The translations under genes and the position numbers were made by a program. A stretch of DNA of 64,000 nt from Prostheceraeus crozeri. Its lineage: Eukaryota; Platyhelminthes; Polycladida; Euryleptidae. Shown here in pieces: positions 43,971-53,439 of this stretch. Below the pieces are notes generated by a model. That model had not been told where the DNA came from. It did no database searches and saw only the letters and a program-made list of their open reading frames with translations. Location of the stretch: the NCBI GenBank assembly GCA_907163375.1, contig CAJQUW010005219.1, positions 148,743-212,742 on the forward strand, written 5' to 3'. The first letter of the stretch is position 1. The number at the start of each line of letters is the position of its first letter.

Positions 43971-45348
43971 TTAAGTTTTATCATATAACGTTTTATCAAA
44001 AGATAATTTAAATTTATTTTCATTAACTATTGATTCTTCATCATCATAAATTGATTCTTTATCATCATCATCATAAATTACACTTTTTGGGATTGGATGC
44101 CATTCTCTTATTGGTATATCTAATTCTAAATTACATTTTTTATCTGATAATAATATAATAGAGAAAAATATTGGTCTTTGATCTCTTTTGGAAAATTTAA
44201 TAACACCACCATAATCTGAATCACTTTTAGTTTTTATTAAAGATGATAAAATTTTAAATTGATTAGATGTAAATCCTAATTTAAATTTTGTAGAGCCGAC
44301 ACATAGTTGTCTAACAGTATCTTCAACTATACCATCATTATTATTTTCAATTGTAAGAAAATGAAATTTAGATAAATTTTGATTATATGTAGTATTAATA
44401 TCATGTACATCAGTATGAGATATAAATTTTTCTTCACTTAAATTTTTATAATTACTAATATTTTTATAATCTTTTTTACCATTTACACCTTTTTCAGATG
44501 TTTCGGAATCATCATTTATATTATCATCATCTATATTATTATCATTATTATTATTATTATAAGATTCTTTAAGATCGGACAAAGCCCTAGAACCTTCGGT
44601 TCGTTTATTATGATTATGATTATGGTCATTGTTAATAGTATAAGGTGTAGTCCACGTATAAGGTGTTGTCCACATATAAATTTTTTCTTGTTGAGCTAAG
44701 CCATTTATGTAAGATTTTAACAAATTAATATTTAAATTTGAATATAATCCTATATACGTATCATCATCATATCTTTGCGGCATTTCTAATGTTTCTTGTT
44801 TATAAATTGTATCTCTATAATATACTTGACATAATAATTCTTCATTATGTTTTTTACTCTCGATATGAATATTATATTGGTTTTGTTCATCAACAAATAA
44901 TCTTATTTTTTCTTTGGAAAAAGATTTTAATTTTTTAACTAATTCTTTAATATTGATATAATTAATAATTTTATTTTCTATCCAATTAGTATTACTAATT
45001 GGTAAAACTGCTCTAATAAAACCATAAACATTATTATGTCCTATTATAACCATATTTTCTTTATTTAATTCTACATATGCAACATCATTATATTTACTTA
45101 CAATCTCCATAAATTTAATAAATGGATCACCAGGAAATATACAATAGTTAGTTTCTATAGAAGGTAAACCTTTTTTTTGTTCTTTAAATATTTCAGCTTG
45201 TAATTCAAATAAAATATTTACATCTATACATGGATTATTATTATTATTATTATTATCAAAACATTTATTTTCAAATCCCGTTGATCTCGTCGAATAAGAA
45301 CAGAATCATACGGACGAATATAATTTTTTAAAATTTGCTTTATCCATT
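43971..45348 (-). pseudogene. element-B-specific gene, possible sliding-clamp-like protein
   Basis: The open frame runs from 45110 to 43971 (ATG 45110), and in-frame homologous-looking coding continues upstream to about 45285; an ATGGATAAAGC start at 45348 is in another frame, so one shift near 45295 is likely. The protein has two beta-rich halves: FMEIVSKYNDVAYVEL...NIKELVKKLKSFSKEKIRLFV, and FKLGFTSNQFKILSSLI ... GGVIKFSKRDQRPIFFSI, joined by an acidic Asn/Asp-rich linker. Alternation of this kind recalls DNA sliding clamps, but I see no decisive motif. A GC-rich hairpin (44590-44602) lies in frame in the linker. It diverges from the fibre gene, where element A has a zinc-finger gene. Confidence 0.45.
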
Positions 45349-45589
45349 TTTTTATTTTTATTAGAAAGAATTTTAATTTTTTATTTTTATTAGAAAAAAA
45401 TTTATTTTTTTATTTTTATTAGAAAAATTTTATTTTTTTATTTTTATTAGAAAATTTTTTTTTTTATTTTTATTAGAAAAAATTTTATTTTTTTATTTTT
45501 ATTAGAAAAAATTTTATTTTTTATTTTTATTAGAAAAAATTTTATTTTTTTTCTCATTATATAAAAAATTCCTTTTTATTGTTTTAAAA
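45349..45589. repeat. tandem ~33-bp AT-rich repeat between divergent genes
   Basis: Six or more units of TTTTTATTTTTATTAGAAAA with varied T-runs. Read on the minus strand, each resembles the leader ATAAAAATAAAAAATGG found before genes in element A, where only one unit sits at this place (20700-20750). It looks like an expanded promoter or leader. Confidence 0.8.
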
Positions 45590-46412
45590 ATGATGTTGCC
45601 AAATGTTGGTGGAGGTGCATATATCCCGAATAATCGTGAATTAGAAATAGAAATAGAAAATTATATCATGAAAACTGCAGACGTTTTATCTGGTCCATTG
45701 CATCTTTCTATTCTTCCGCAACAAAATACAGAGTTGACAAATAAACAATATGTTGATACACAAATCAATGACTTAAAAGAAAAATATATAAACGATGTTT
45801 TGGTTCCACTGATGAATGAATTAAAGTTGCTTAAACTTAATGACAAATCATTAAACGAAAAATTATTAAAACTTGATAAAAAGGATAGAGAGCTAGAAGC
45901 AGATATAGCAAAACTTTTTAAAAAGATTTCTGAACGATCAAAAATTTTAATATTACTTTCTATAAAGTTAAAATCTGCTGTAATTAAAAATAAACATCAG
46001 ATAAAATTATTGAAAGAACAATTAGAAGATGAAATAGAAAAACTTCCTGAAAGAATTAAAAAAATTAAAGCAATTACAAACTACATTCCAAAAAAGTGTT
46101 GATGAATTAAGTTCCAAAATTACTCAACAAATGAAAAAGATGAATAGAATAATAAATGAAGTAAACTCGCTTAATCAAAAAGTTGATAAAATGAAAACTC
46201 TTAAAATCAATTTAGAAAATGAATTAAGGAAAAATTTACAAGAAAATTCTAAAGAAAATGAAAATAAAGAACAGTTAGATGCTGTTAAAAGACAATTAGA
46301 TGTTCTTAAAATTAAGTTAAATGCTCTTAAAGTGGCGTTGAAGATGAATCAGGAGAAAATGCAAGTTAATAGAAAAGAAATTAAATACATCACACGCTGC
46401 TTGACGCAATAG
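45590..46412 (+). pseudogene. fibre-like coiled-coil protein, frameshifted
   Basis: Same gene as 19829-20676. The first frame (45590-46102, 170 codons) includes SGPLHLSILPQQNTELTNKQ and YVDTQI, then heptad-rich coils; it lacks the nonsense codon of copy A. The second frame begins near 46095 and runs to 46412, so one shift in the A-rich stretch near 46080 breaks the gene. Copy B also has an extra in-frame stretch (RKNLQENSKENENK-like) absent from A. An attachment-fibre role is inferred. Confidence 0.6.
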
Positions 46413-46469
46413 ATAAAGTGCAACAGACAATTAATAAAGTTATCTCGAAGTTGTTGTCCATTCACAAAC

Positions 46470-46550
46470 GTAAATCTTGATCGACGAAGTCTTGGGTTTC
46501 TAACCTATCGGAGCGAAGCTCCTCGAGGCTTTAGCCAATCATAAACGTAA
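46470..46550. repeat. inserted GC-rich hairpin segment
   Basis: Relative to element A, about 77 bp is inserted between the fibre and minor-protein genes. It contains GGAGCGAAGCTCC (46510-46522) and is flanked by near-duplicate ACGTAAATCTT stretches at 46468-46478 and 46545-46555, only one of which exists in A. Confidence 0.7.
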
Positions 46551-46597
46551 ATCTTAACGTAAATATTTTTCCCAAAAGTCAAATTTATTCCTAAAAA

Positions 46598-47053
46598 ATG
46601 CCTATAATTTATAAACACAATCTTAAACATTTTGCTTCAAATCAAAAAATTGCTCATGAACCATCTATGAAATCTGTTTACCATTATAACAATGTAGAAA
46701 CAATTCAAAAAGAAGGAGATGGTATATTTTCTGGTATTGGAAGCATCGTTAACTTAATAAAAAATAATAAAGATTTGATTACATCTGCTGTCAAAGGAGC
46801 AGCTGCTATAGGTAGTACAGCTAGTGCCATATCAAATGCTGTTAAGTCTCAAAACGAATTATAACAACTAAAAACTATTCGTAAACTTAAGAATGATTCT
46901 GAAGAAAAAAAAAAATTAAAAAACTTAGAGGAAACAAAAAACAAAATTGCTAACATAGCTGTGGGGGGTGATAGTAAAAAGGGGAAGAAAACAGGCGTAG
47001 CCATAGAACGTTCAATTGAAGAAATAAGAGGCAATGGTCTTGCAAAATTCTAA
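46598..47053 (+). pseudogene. minor virion-type protein, one nonsense codon
   Basis: Counterpart of the intact gene at 19285-19788. The 152-codon frame from ATG 46598 is interrupted only by TAA at 46862-46864, where A has a Lys codon. The two hairpin-derived inserts of copy A are absent, so B shows the pre-insertion form. The Gly/Ala-rich GDGIFSGIGSIVNLIKNN segment is identical. Confidence 0.7.
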
Positions 47054-47134
47054 AATTATATTTTAGTAAATTTTTTTAGTAAATTTTTCTGTGTATGAGA
47101 AAAAACAGAAAAAGTCAAGTTATTTTTTATAAAA

Positions 47135-48469
47135 ATGTCTTTGCTTATCAAAAATAAATTTAGATTAGACGAACCTCCTCTCGTCAGTTATAATCAAAAA
47201 AAGAATGACTATATAAGAATTGCTATGAATCCCGGATCTTCTAGTAGAGTAAATACTGGAGGAGATTTAATTTTTGAAGTTGATAATCAACAAAGTTATT
47301 TATATTTATCCGATTCGTTTTTACACTGTGAATATTCTTTATATAGTGATAGCAATTTTACAACACCATTACCAGATACCGATAATATTGCATTAGAGAA
47401 TAATTTTTTTCCAAGATTATTTACACAAATGCGTTTAGATGTTGCAACTCAAAATATAGAAACAATAAGTGATTCTCCAGGTGTAATTGATACAATGCTT
47501 AGATTTGTAACAATTGGTGAAAATAATAAAAAGCATGAAATCGAAGGTTGGTTTCCTGATACTAATGATGGTATAATTGTTGATGATTTAACTCACGCTG
47601 GAACAGATGCAGCAGGAATTGCGAAAGATGTAGAAAATATTGCAAATCATTTAAATAAAACAAATAATACTGCATATAAAGAAAGACGTGAATTTAACAA
47701 GAAAAGTAAACAGACAGTTAATTGGTCATTGTCTCCATTATTTGGATATTTAGATTATGATAAAATATCATATCAATTAGAATTTAAATTAATAATTCAT
47801 CGTACAACAAATAATGAATCAATCTTTTTTGCTAAGACTAGAAAAAAAGCATATTTAAAAATTGATAGACTTGAATGGTGGATAAATCATATTACTCCTA
47901 GTTTAGATGTTGAAACAGCTATTGCAAAAAGATTAAATACTAACAAACCAATTCCAGTAAATTTTCTAAAGCGTACTGCTAGTTCAGCAACTTTTTCCGA
48001 ACAAAGATTTAACTGGCATTTTACTAGAACTTCGAATACTCCAAGATATTTATTACTAACATTTCAAAGAAATAATTCTCCAAGTTTTGATAAGAACAAC
48101 AATCTTTTTCATATTAATACAATTCGAAGTTTACAAGTTTCATTAAATCAAACCCGATATCCAATTGATCCATTAAGATTCGATGATACCAATAATCAAT
48201 TTATGGAAGGATATGATGCTTATAAAAATCTTTGTATAGAATTTGAAGTTGAACCACAATTAACTCCTGGAGATTGGAGACATTTATATCCTGTTTTCTG
48301 TTTCGATTTAAGTGCACAATCTGAAGATATTATCAAGACTGGTTGTGATGTAACAATTAATATTGAAAAGAAAGATTCCACAACTTCATTGATGGCTTAT
48401 GGTTTATTGCTAGAAGATGTAAAATATTCTATTGAAATTCTTAATGGAAAGATGGCTAGGATTAATTAA
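47135..48469 (+). CDS. major capsid protein, intact, 444 aa
   Basis: Uninterrupted from ATG 47135. It has the marks of Polinton double jelly-roll capsid proteins: an N-terminal DEPPLVSYNQKKNDYIRIAM strand region, NPGSSSRVNTGGDLIFEV, and a C-terminal LTPGDWRHLYPVFCFDLSA, followed by DVTINIEKKDSTTSL and a final LLEDVKYSIEILNGKM. Predicted mostly beta. The same length as the broken copy at 17884-19218. It would form the shell with the penton-like protein. Assignment is by pattern and context, not by an exact signature, so a confirmatory structure comparison matters. Confidence 0.78.
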   Translation: MSLLIKNKFRLDEPPLVSYNQKKNDYIRIAMNPGSSSRVNTGGDLIFEVDNQQSYLYLSDSFLHCEYSLYSDSNFTTPLPDTDNIALENNFFPRLFTQMRLDVATQNIETISDSPGVIDTMLRFVTIGENNKKHEIEGWFPDTNDGIIVDDLTHAGTDAAGIAKDVENIANHLNKTNNTAYKERREFNKKSKQTVNWSLSPLFGYLDYDKISYQLEFKLIIHRTTNNESIFFAKTRKKAYLKIDRLEWWINHITPSLDVETAIAKRLNTNKPIPVNFLKRTASSATFSEQRFNWHFTRTSNTPRYLLLTFQRNNSPSFDKNNNLFHINTIRSLQVSLNQTRYPIDPLRFDDTNNQFMEGYDAYKNLCIEFEVEPQLTPGDWRHLYPVFCFDLSAQSEDIIKTGCDVTINIEKKDSTTSLMAYGLLLEDVKYSIEILNGKMARIN

Positions 48470-48652
48470 TTATTTTTTTTCATAACTTATATTTTTGGTA
48501 ACTTAAAATTTTTTCATAACTAGAATATATTAAAATTTTTGATAACTTAAAATTTTTCATAACTAGAATAGATTAAAAATTCTTAACTTAAAAAATTTTT
48601 CATGACTACAATAGATTAAAAATTTTCGTAACTTAAAATTTTTTTATTAAAA

Positions 48653-48763
48653 ATGTCGCAAGCGAAAAGTAATAATAATAAAACTGTTGAATTAAAATTA
48701 CGTAATATTGTTGACAAAAATACACCTAAAATTATTACGATTAACAAAAAAAGTATTACATAA
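48653..48763 (+). CDS. small conserved ORF, 36 aa
   Basis: Counterpart of 17605-17730: same MSQAKS start, shorter Asn run, and basic tail ending ITINKKSIT. Its stop lies 8 bp before the next ATG (48772). Preserved frame in both copies despite a variable repeat suggests a real small gene, of unknown role. Confidence 0.5.
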   Translation: MSQAKSNNNKTVELKLRNIVDKNTPKIITINKKSIT

Positions 48764-48771
48764 GTAAACCA

Positions 48772-49134
48772 ATGATAGAGAATATTCAATTACAAGAAGA
48801 AAAGAATGGCGGGATTCTCCCATTAATTCCTCTAATAATAGGAGGCATAGCAGCTGCGGGAACTGTCGCAGGTGGGACAGCTGGTATTGTCCAAGCAGTA
48901 AATAAAAATAAATCAGAGAAGGCTGCATTAGAAGAACAAAAACGTCATAACAGAGAGTTAGAGAAAGTTGCTAGGGGAGAAGGAGTAGTAGGTAATTTTA
49001 TTAGTAAATTAAAATTAGTTGATGAAGGAAAACGAGTTCTTAAAAATATTCTTCACAATGTTGATGATTTAATTGAAATTAAAGAAAATAAAGATGGTTC
49101 TGGAATATATCTAAGTCCTAGTATGATTCGGTAA
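48772..49134 (+). CDS. glycine-rich hydrophobic virion-type protein, 120 aa
   Basis: Intact counterpart of 17234-17596, with the same start MIENIQLQEEKNGG and C-terminus GIYLSPSMIR. Hydrophobic Gly/Ala segment at residues ~13-40, then a charged helix (EEQKRHNRELEKVARGEG). Likely a minor membrane-interacting virion component by position between capsid and lipase genes; no direct proof. Confidence 0.7.
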   Translation: MIENIQLQEEKNGGILPLIPLIIGGIAAAGTVAGGTAGIVQAVNKNKSEKAALEEQKRHNRELEKVARGEGVVGNFISKLKLVDEGKRVLKNILHNVDDLIEIKENKDGSGIYLSPSMIR

Positions 49135-49135
49135 T

Positions 49136-49197
49136 AACCTCAGGACCTTTGGTTCTATAGGTTAGTAACCTGAGGACCTTTGGTTCTATTAGGTAAA
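49136..49197. repeat. duplicated GC-richer intergenic motif, copy B
   Basis: Two units of AACCTGAGGACCTTTGGTTCTATNAGGTTA, as in element A (17168-17232). Conserved between the two copies, in the same gap, more than the surrounding AT-rich spacers. Confidence 0.8.
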
Positions 49198-49218
49198 ACA
49201 TTTATTTTATCTTTTAGA

Positions 49219-50531
49219 ATGAATTCTACAAATTACGAAAATTTGATTAAATTAAAAATTGCTAATTTAGATTTATTGAATTATCTATTAAACAAAAATA
49301 AAAACTCAAATTGTCAGCATATTGGGGGTGACATACAAAAAACATTAGAAAACTTTCCTGGATTTATTTGGAGTAAATATTCGAAAGAAAAACATCTTCC
49401 TGGTCATTCATATACCGGTCGAGGAACTCGATTAGATATAAGACTAGATGAGAATAATAATCCAAAACAAGGTGAAGAACCAATAAACAGAGTAGATGCC
49501 GCAGCTTACAGACATGATTTAGCTTATCGAAATCATGACCTAAAATCTCGTCATGCAGCTCATAAGAAGATGATAGAAGATTTAGATAGTATTCAAAATC
49601 CTACATTTAGAGAAAGAATTGAAAGAATGTTTGTTAAGAAAGCTTTACAAGCTAAAATATTATTCGGTCAGGCTTTAAATGAAACGAAAGCAAAGCTGTC
49701 TGAGAGCAACGCTCGAACCTACGCGTCTGAAATTCATAAAGAATACAGAAGGCCTAAATATTTATTGAAAGTAAAAGTATTTAATAAAGATGATATTTGG
49801 AGTGCTGATCTTATTCATATGCCGAATGATTCTGATTATAAATACGCATTGACCGTTATAGATTTATATACACGATACGCTTGGGTAAAGCCTTTAAAAA
49901 ATAAAAGTGGACTATCAGTTAAATATGCGTTTGAAGAAATCTTTAAAGAAAGTAATAGAAAGCCAAGGAAATTGTTTGTTGATAAAGGATCGGAATTTTA
50001 TAACCGAAACGTTAAGCCACTATTTGAAACTGTTTATTCAACTGAGAACGCTGAAAGAATGTAGTGATAGAAAGATTCAATCGGACGTTAAAAAATAAAT
50101 TATTCAAGAAATTTACTGAGCAAAGAAATCAGAAATGGTTGAAGATATTACCAGGAATTGTAGAGCAGTACAATAATGAAGTTCATTCTGGTATTGAAGA
50201 AACCCCAAAGAATGCTTCTGACGACCCTGATTTAATACGAAAGAAAATATTCGAAAATAATTATTCGAATGAGAGTAATCCGAACTTGGAGAAACTTAAG
50301 CCGAAATTTAAAATTGGTGATAGAGTTAGAATATTTAAGTATAAGAATAAATTTGAAAAAGGCTTTGTTGGATACTGGACGAAAGAGATATTTGAAGTTT
50401 GTAAAATAAACTTAAAATAAATAAATAAAATAAACCAAACTTATCCGATTACTTACGAAATCAAAGATTTAGATGATGAAGATATCAGAGGCCGATTTTA
50501 TCAAAATGAATTACAACGAAGTGATTTTTAA
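49219..50531 (+). pseudogene. phospholipase A2-like/integrase fusion, frameshifted late
   Basis: Here the lipase-like domain (YTGRGTRL, RHDLAY) and the integrase core are joined in one uninterrupted frame from ATG 49219 to 50064, covering the first two catalytic Asp residues (WSADLIH, VDKGSEF). A one-base deletion near 50055 then shifts the frame just before the catalytic Glu (IERFNR), and a small duplication near 50415-50435 adds a stop close to the C-terminus. The Ca-loop has Arg where copy A has Pro (GRGT versus GPGT). The fusion is thus visible directly in B and broken by a single codon in A. Confidence 0.85.
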
Positions 50532-52613
50532 TTTTTTTTTGGATGACGACCACACAATGGTCGGTTGTAACTCAGGACCTCGGAATCCTACCAGGACTCA
50601 GGGAGATCCAGAGTGCGTCTAAGGATGTAGGCACTACCGAGCAGGGCAGCCTTAAGTAATTGAAGTGCTTGGTGTCGACCGGGAATCTCTTTGAGGTACT
50701 TCTTTAGGTTGTCAGTATGGGCTCCCAAGGATCCCACTACTACTGGTATCACTTTTGCTTTAATCTTCCACAGCTTCTGTACTTCTATTTTCAGGTCTTG
50801 GTACTTTGCTATTTTCTCTCGCTCTTTATTGCATATGTTTCTATCCTCGGGAACGGCGATATCGATTATGTATCTCATCTTCTCTTCTTTGTCCACTATC
50901 ACTATATCGTGCCTCCCTGCTGAAATGTTCTTGTCGGTTCTTATTTCGAAGTCCCATAAGATCTTCACCATGTCTGTTTCAATGACTGGCATCGGCATAT
51001 GTTTCCATGGCTCTGTCGATACGCTGATGTCATACTGTAGACAGATATCTCTATGGATCATTCTGGCAACTTCATTGTGGCGATTGAGGTACTCTTTTGA
51101 TGCCAGTTTTGAGCATCCTGTGAGTATATGGGACACTGTCTCATCTGCTGACTTACACATTCTGCACTTTGCATCATTGCTGGTTTTCAGGATGTATGTT
51201 GCATGTGCTTTCGTATTGACGGCTTGGTCTTGAGCTGCCGTTAGTAACGCTTCTGTGGTAATTTTCAAATTGACTGATTTCAACCAACCGTAAAAAGCCT
51301 GTCTAGATGTTATTTCCAGCATTTGTCTTGTGTATTGTCCGTGCATTATCTTATCTTTCCATTTATGGTATCGATCTTCTACAACTTTCATCTTCCAATC
51401 TTCTAAGGTATCTTGTCGCTGCCTGTACAAATTCACCCGATTTAACCACTACCAGCAGTGGGTCATCGTTTCTGTTTTGTACATATTCTGTTAGGCTTCT
51501 GTTTTCTTCTTCTATGACTTCCGCCAGATCTTTGAACCCCCTACCTCCCCGATCCCGCGGTAGGTAGAGACGGTCGATATCGGCTCTTGGATGTAGTGCA
51601 CCGCAGATGTTTAGTATCTTACGTGTCTTTCGGTTGAGTTCACTTAGTTCTTGCACTGTCCATTTCACCACTCCTCCAGTGTAGCTGATTACGGGTACTG
51701 CATATGCATTTATAGCCTCAGTCATATTCTTGGCGTACAACTTCGATTTCAGCAGTTTCTTTAATCTCCTCTTGTATTCTTTTGTTGCCCTTGCTTTTGC
51801 CACATCATCAAGTATGGTTTCTCTCTGAGGAATTCCCAAGTATTTATATCCATCTTGGGTCACATCCCTTATTAGTGCTTCTTCAGCTTGAAATCCGTCT
51901 GTTTCAATTACTCTCCCTCGATGGATTATAAGTCGCGCACATTTTTCGACTCCAAACTTCATGTTAATATCATCGCTGTATATCTTAACCGAGTTGATGA
52001 GGCAGTTGATGTCGTTTTCGGTTTTCCCGTATAGTTTTAAATCGTCCATGTATAGCAGATGATTGATTTTTCTTCCTCTTGTAAGTGCATACGATTTATC
52101 TATTCCATGTAAGATCTCACTCAGTGGGTTTATTGCAAGGCAGAACAACAGTGGTGAGAGTGAGTCTCCTTGGAAGATTCCTCTTTTGATCTTTATTGTT
52201 CCAATAACTTGCTTACTATGTGTAATGTTCGTCTCCCAATGTTTCATTGATGTTATTATCACTTTTTGTATGGACTTATTGATTTTGTACATGTCAAGGC
52301 ATTTCATGATCCATGAATGTGGAATGGAATCGAAATCCTTGCGATAATCGATCCATGCCATTGACAAGTTCTTCTTCCGTTTTTTACTTTCATCGGTGAT
52401 TGTTCTGTCTATGGCAAGTTGTTCTTTTGTGCCTCTGCAGTGTGGACGACAGCCCTTTTGTTCGCTGTGTATTATCTTCTGTGATTTTACATGTTGGTTT
52501 ATCTTTTTTGTTATTACTCCAGTGAACAATTTCCATAGGGTTGGGAGACATGTTATTGGCCGGAAATTGTCTGGAGTTGGAGGTTTATCTTCGTCTTTCT
52601 TTATAAGTACTGT
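50532..52613 (-). mobile_element. 5'-truncated RLE-type non-LTR retrotransposon
   Basis: About 2.08 kb inserted in element B between the integrase and protease genes; element A has no insertion at that point (15855-15865). The 3' end has a ten-A tail (50533-50542 on the minus strand), and a 5-6 bp duplication (ATTAA) flanks it. The 5' end at 52613 is cut within the reverse transcriptase domain. Its codon use and GC level differ from the host Polinton. Confidence 0.85.
50588..52613 (-). pseudogene. reverse transcriptase with restriction-like endonuclease, one frameshift
   Basis: The RT frame (52613-51363) shows FRPITCLPT, a palm Asp in WIDYRKDFDSIPH, GIFQGDSLSPLLF and the catalytic YMDDLKLY. 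The second frame (51436-50588) has a zinc motif (CRMCKSADETVSHILTGC ... RH) and a PD-(D/E)xK-like endonuclease (RHDIVIVDKEEK, IIDIAVPEDRN), the layout of R4/Dong/NeSL-type elements. A frameshift in 51363-51436 splits them. The open frame on the plus strand over the same region is a shadow. Host specificity cannot be read from this copy. Confidence 0.82.
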
Positions 52614-52688
52614 TTAATTATCATTATCATTATTATTGGAACTAACGTTTCGGGAATGAAATTCCCTTGTTAGGCGTAGCCATAGAAC
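52614..52688. repeat. hairpin-bearing insert at the protease 3' end
   Basis: Relative to element A, about 60 bp with GGGAATGAAATTCCC (52652-52666) and GAACCTACGGTTC (52685-52697) is added between the protease end and the (TTA)n stretch. The second hairpin supplies the protease stop. Confidence 0.65.
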
Positions 52689-53117
52689 CTACGGTTCGTT
52701 CAATTCTAACATAATATCAAGAAATGGTACTCCTTTTTGTAATTTAAATAAAACATAAAGACATAACTGACCACAGTAAGTAGTTCCCGGTTTTTGAATT
52801 TGAAATGTATTATAAGTTCCATTGCCAAGTAATTTTTTGACTTCATTTGTAGGTGGAAGTCCATGAGAGTCGAAATAGTAATTATCTCGATTTTTATTAA
52901 AGATACCTGCAGACCAATGTACTCCTTTTTCATCTGTTGTGTGAAGATTTGTTATGACATTTATAGTTATTGTTGGTTTATTTTAGATCAATTGTAATTC
53001 GACTCTCATTAGAACATGAAAATTCTTTATTCCTAATTGATTTGCAATTTTCTTTAGATCAAAATTTGTAGTTGTTTGCGTTCCATATAATTTTAAAAAC
53101 TCATTTATGTTGTTCAT
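52689..53117 (-). pseudogene. adenain-like cysteine protease, one nonsense codon
   Basis: Counterpart of 15421-15860. The frame from ATG 53117 is interrupted by one TAA about 46 codons in, but stays in register afterwards, unlike copy A. Catalytic residues are readable (VHWSAG, YYFDSHGLPP, FQIQKPG, YCGQLCLYVLF). Its last codons come from a hairpin insert, replacing the Asn/Asp-rich end of copy A. Confidence 0.8.
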
Positions 53118-53144
53118 TTTATAATAAAAAAATTTCTTAAGGGA

Positions 53145-53342
53145 CGCCGGAGTAGGATTTGCTGGTTATATATTCCACGTCTTACAAATGTCTAAGTGGG
53201 TGTAGCAGCTGTTTGTTCTTTCATACATTGTTTCCTTTCAATTGTTTGAGTGGGAGGTCACAGCTCTTTACACTGAAATGCCTTTTCTTCATAAATGCGA
53301 GAAGCAGATGTTCTCTACAATTGAGTGATCATCTGAGTGCAA
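53145..53342. other. filler DNA inside element B
   Basis: About 200 bp of GC-richer sequence with no match to element A separates the protease leader from a fragment of the membrane-protein gene. It looks like sequence captured during rearrangement. Confidence 0.5.
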
Positions 53343-53436
53343 AGCAGTAGCAACAACAGGAATTGTAAGAACGCCTGATGAAATGACAATTGTAAATACT
53401 CCTAAACTTATTGTTAAGAATATGTCAATTCCTTCA
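53343..53436 (-). pseudogene. fragment of the Polinton membrane-protein gene
   Basis: Matches 31684-31780 of element A closely (GTAGCAACAACAGGAATT-like core) and encodes part of the hydrophobic segments. Only this scrap of the gene remains, joined directly to terminal-repeat-like DNA. Confidence 0.75.
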
Positions 53437-53439
53437 AAT

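Noticed and set aside
45590-46412. Phage origin, from the tail-fibre-like motif
   Set aside because: All neighbouring genes are of the Polinton type and the surroundings are animal transposons with introns and TATA boxes. The motif is a general fibre pattern.
50691-51567. Plus-strand frames over the retrotransposon
   Set aside because: Antisense shadows of the reverse transcriptase/endonuclease gene.
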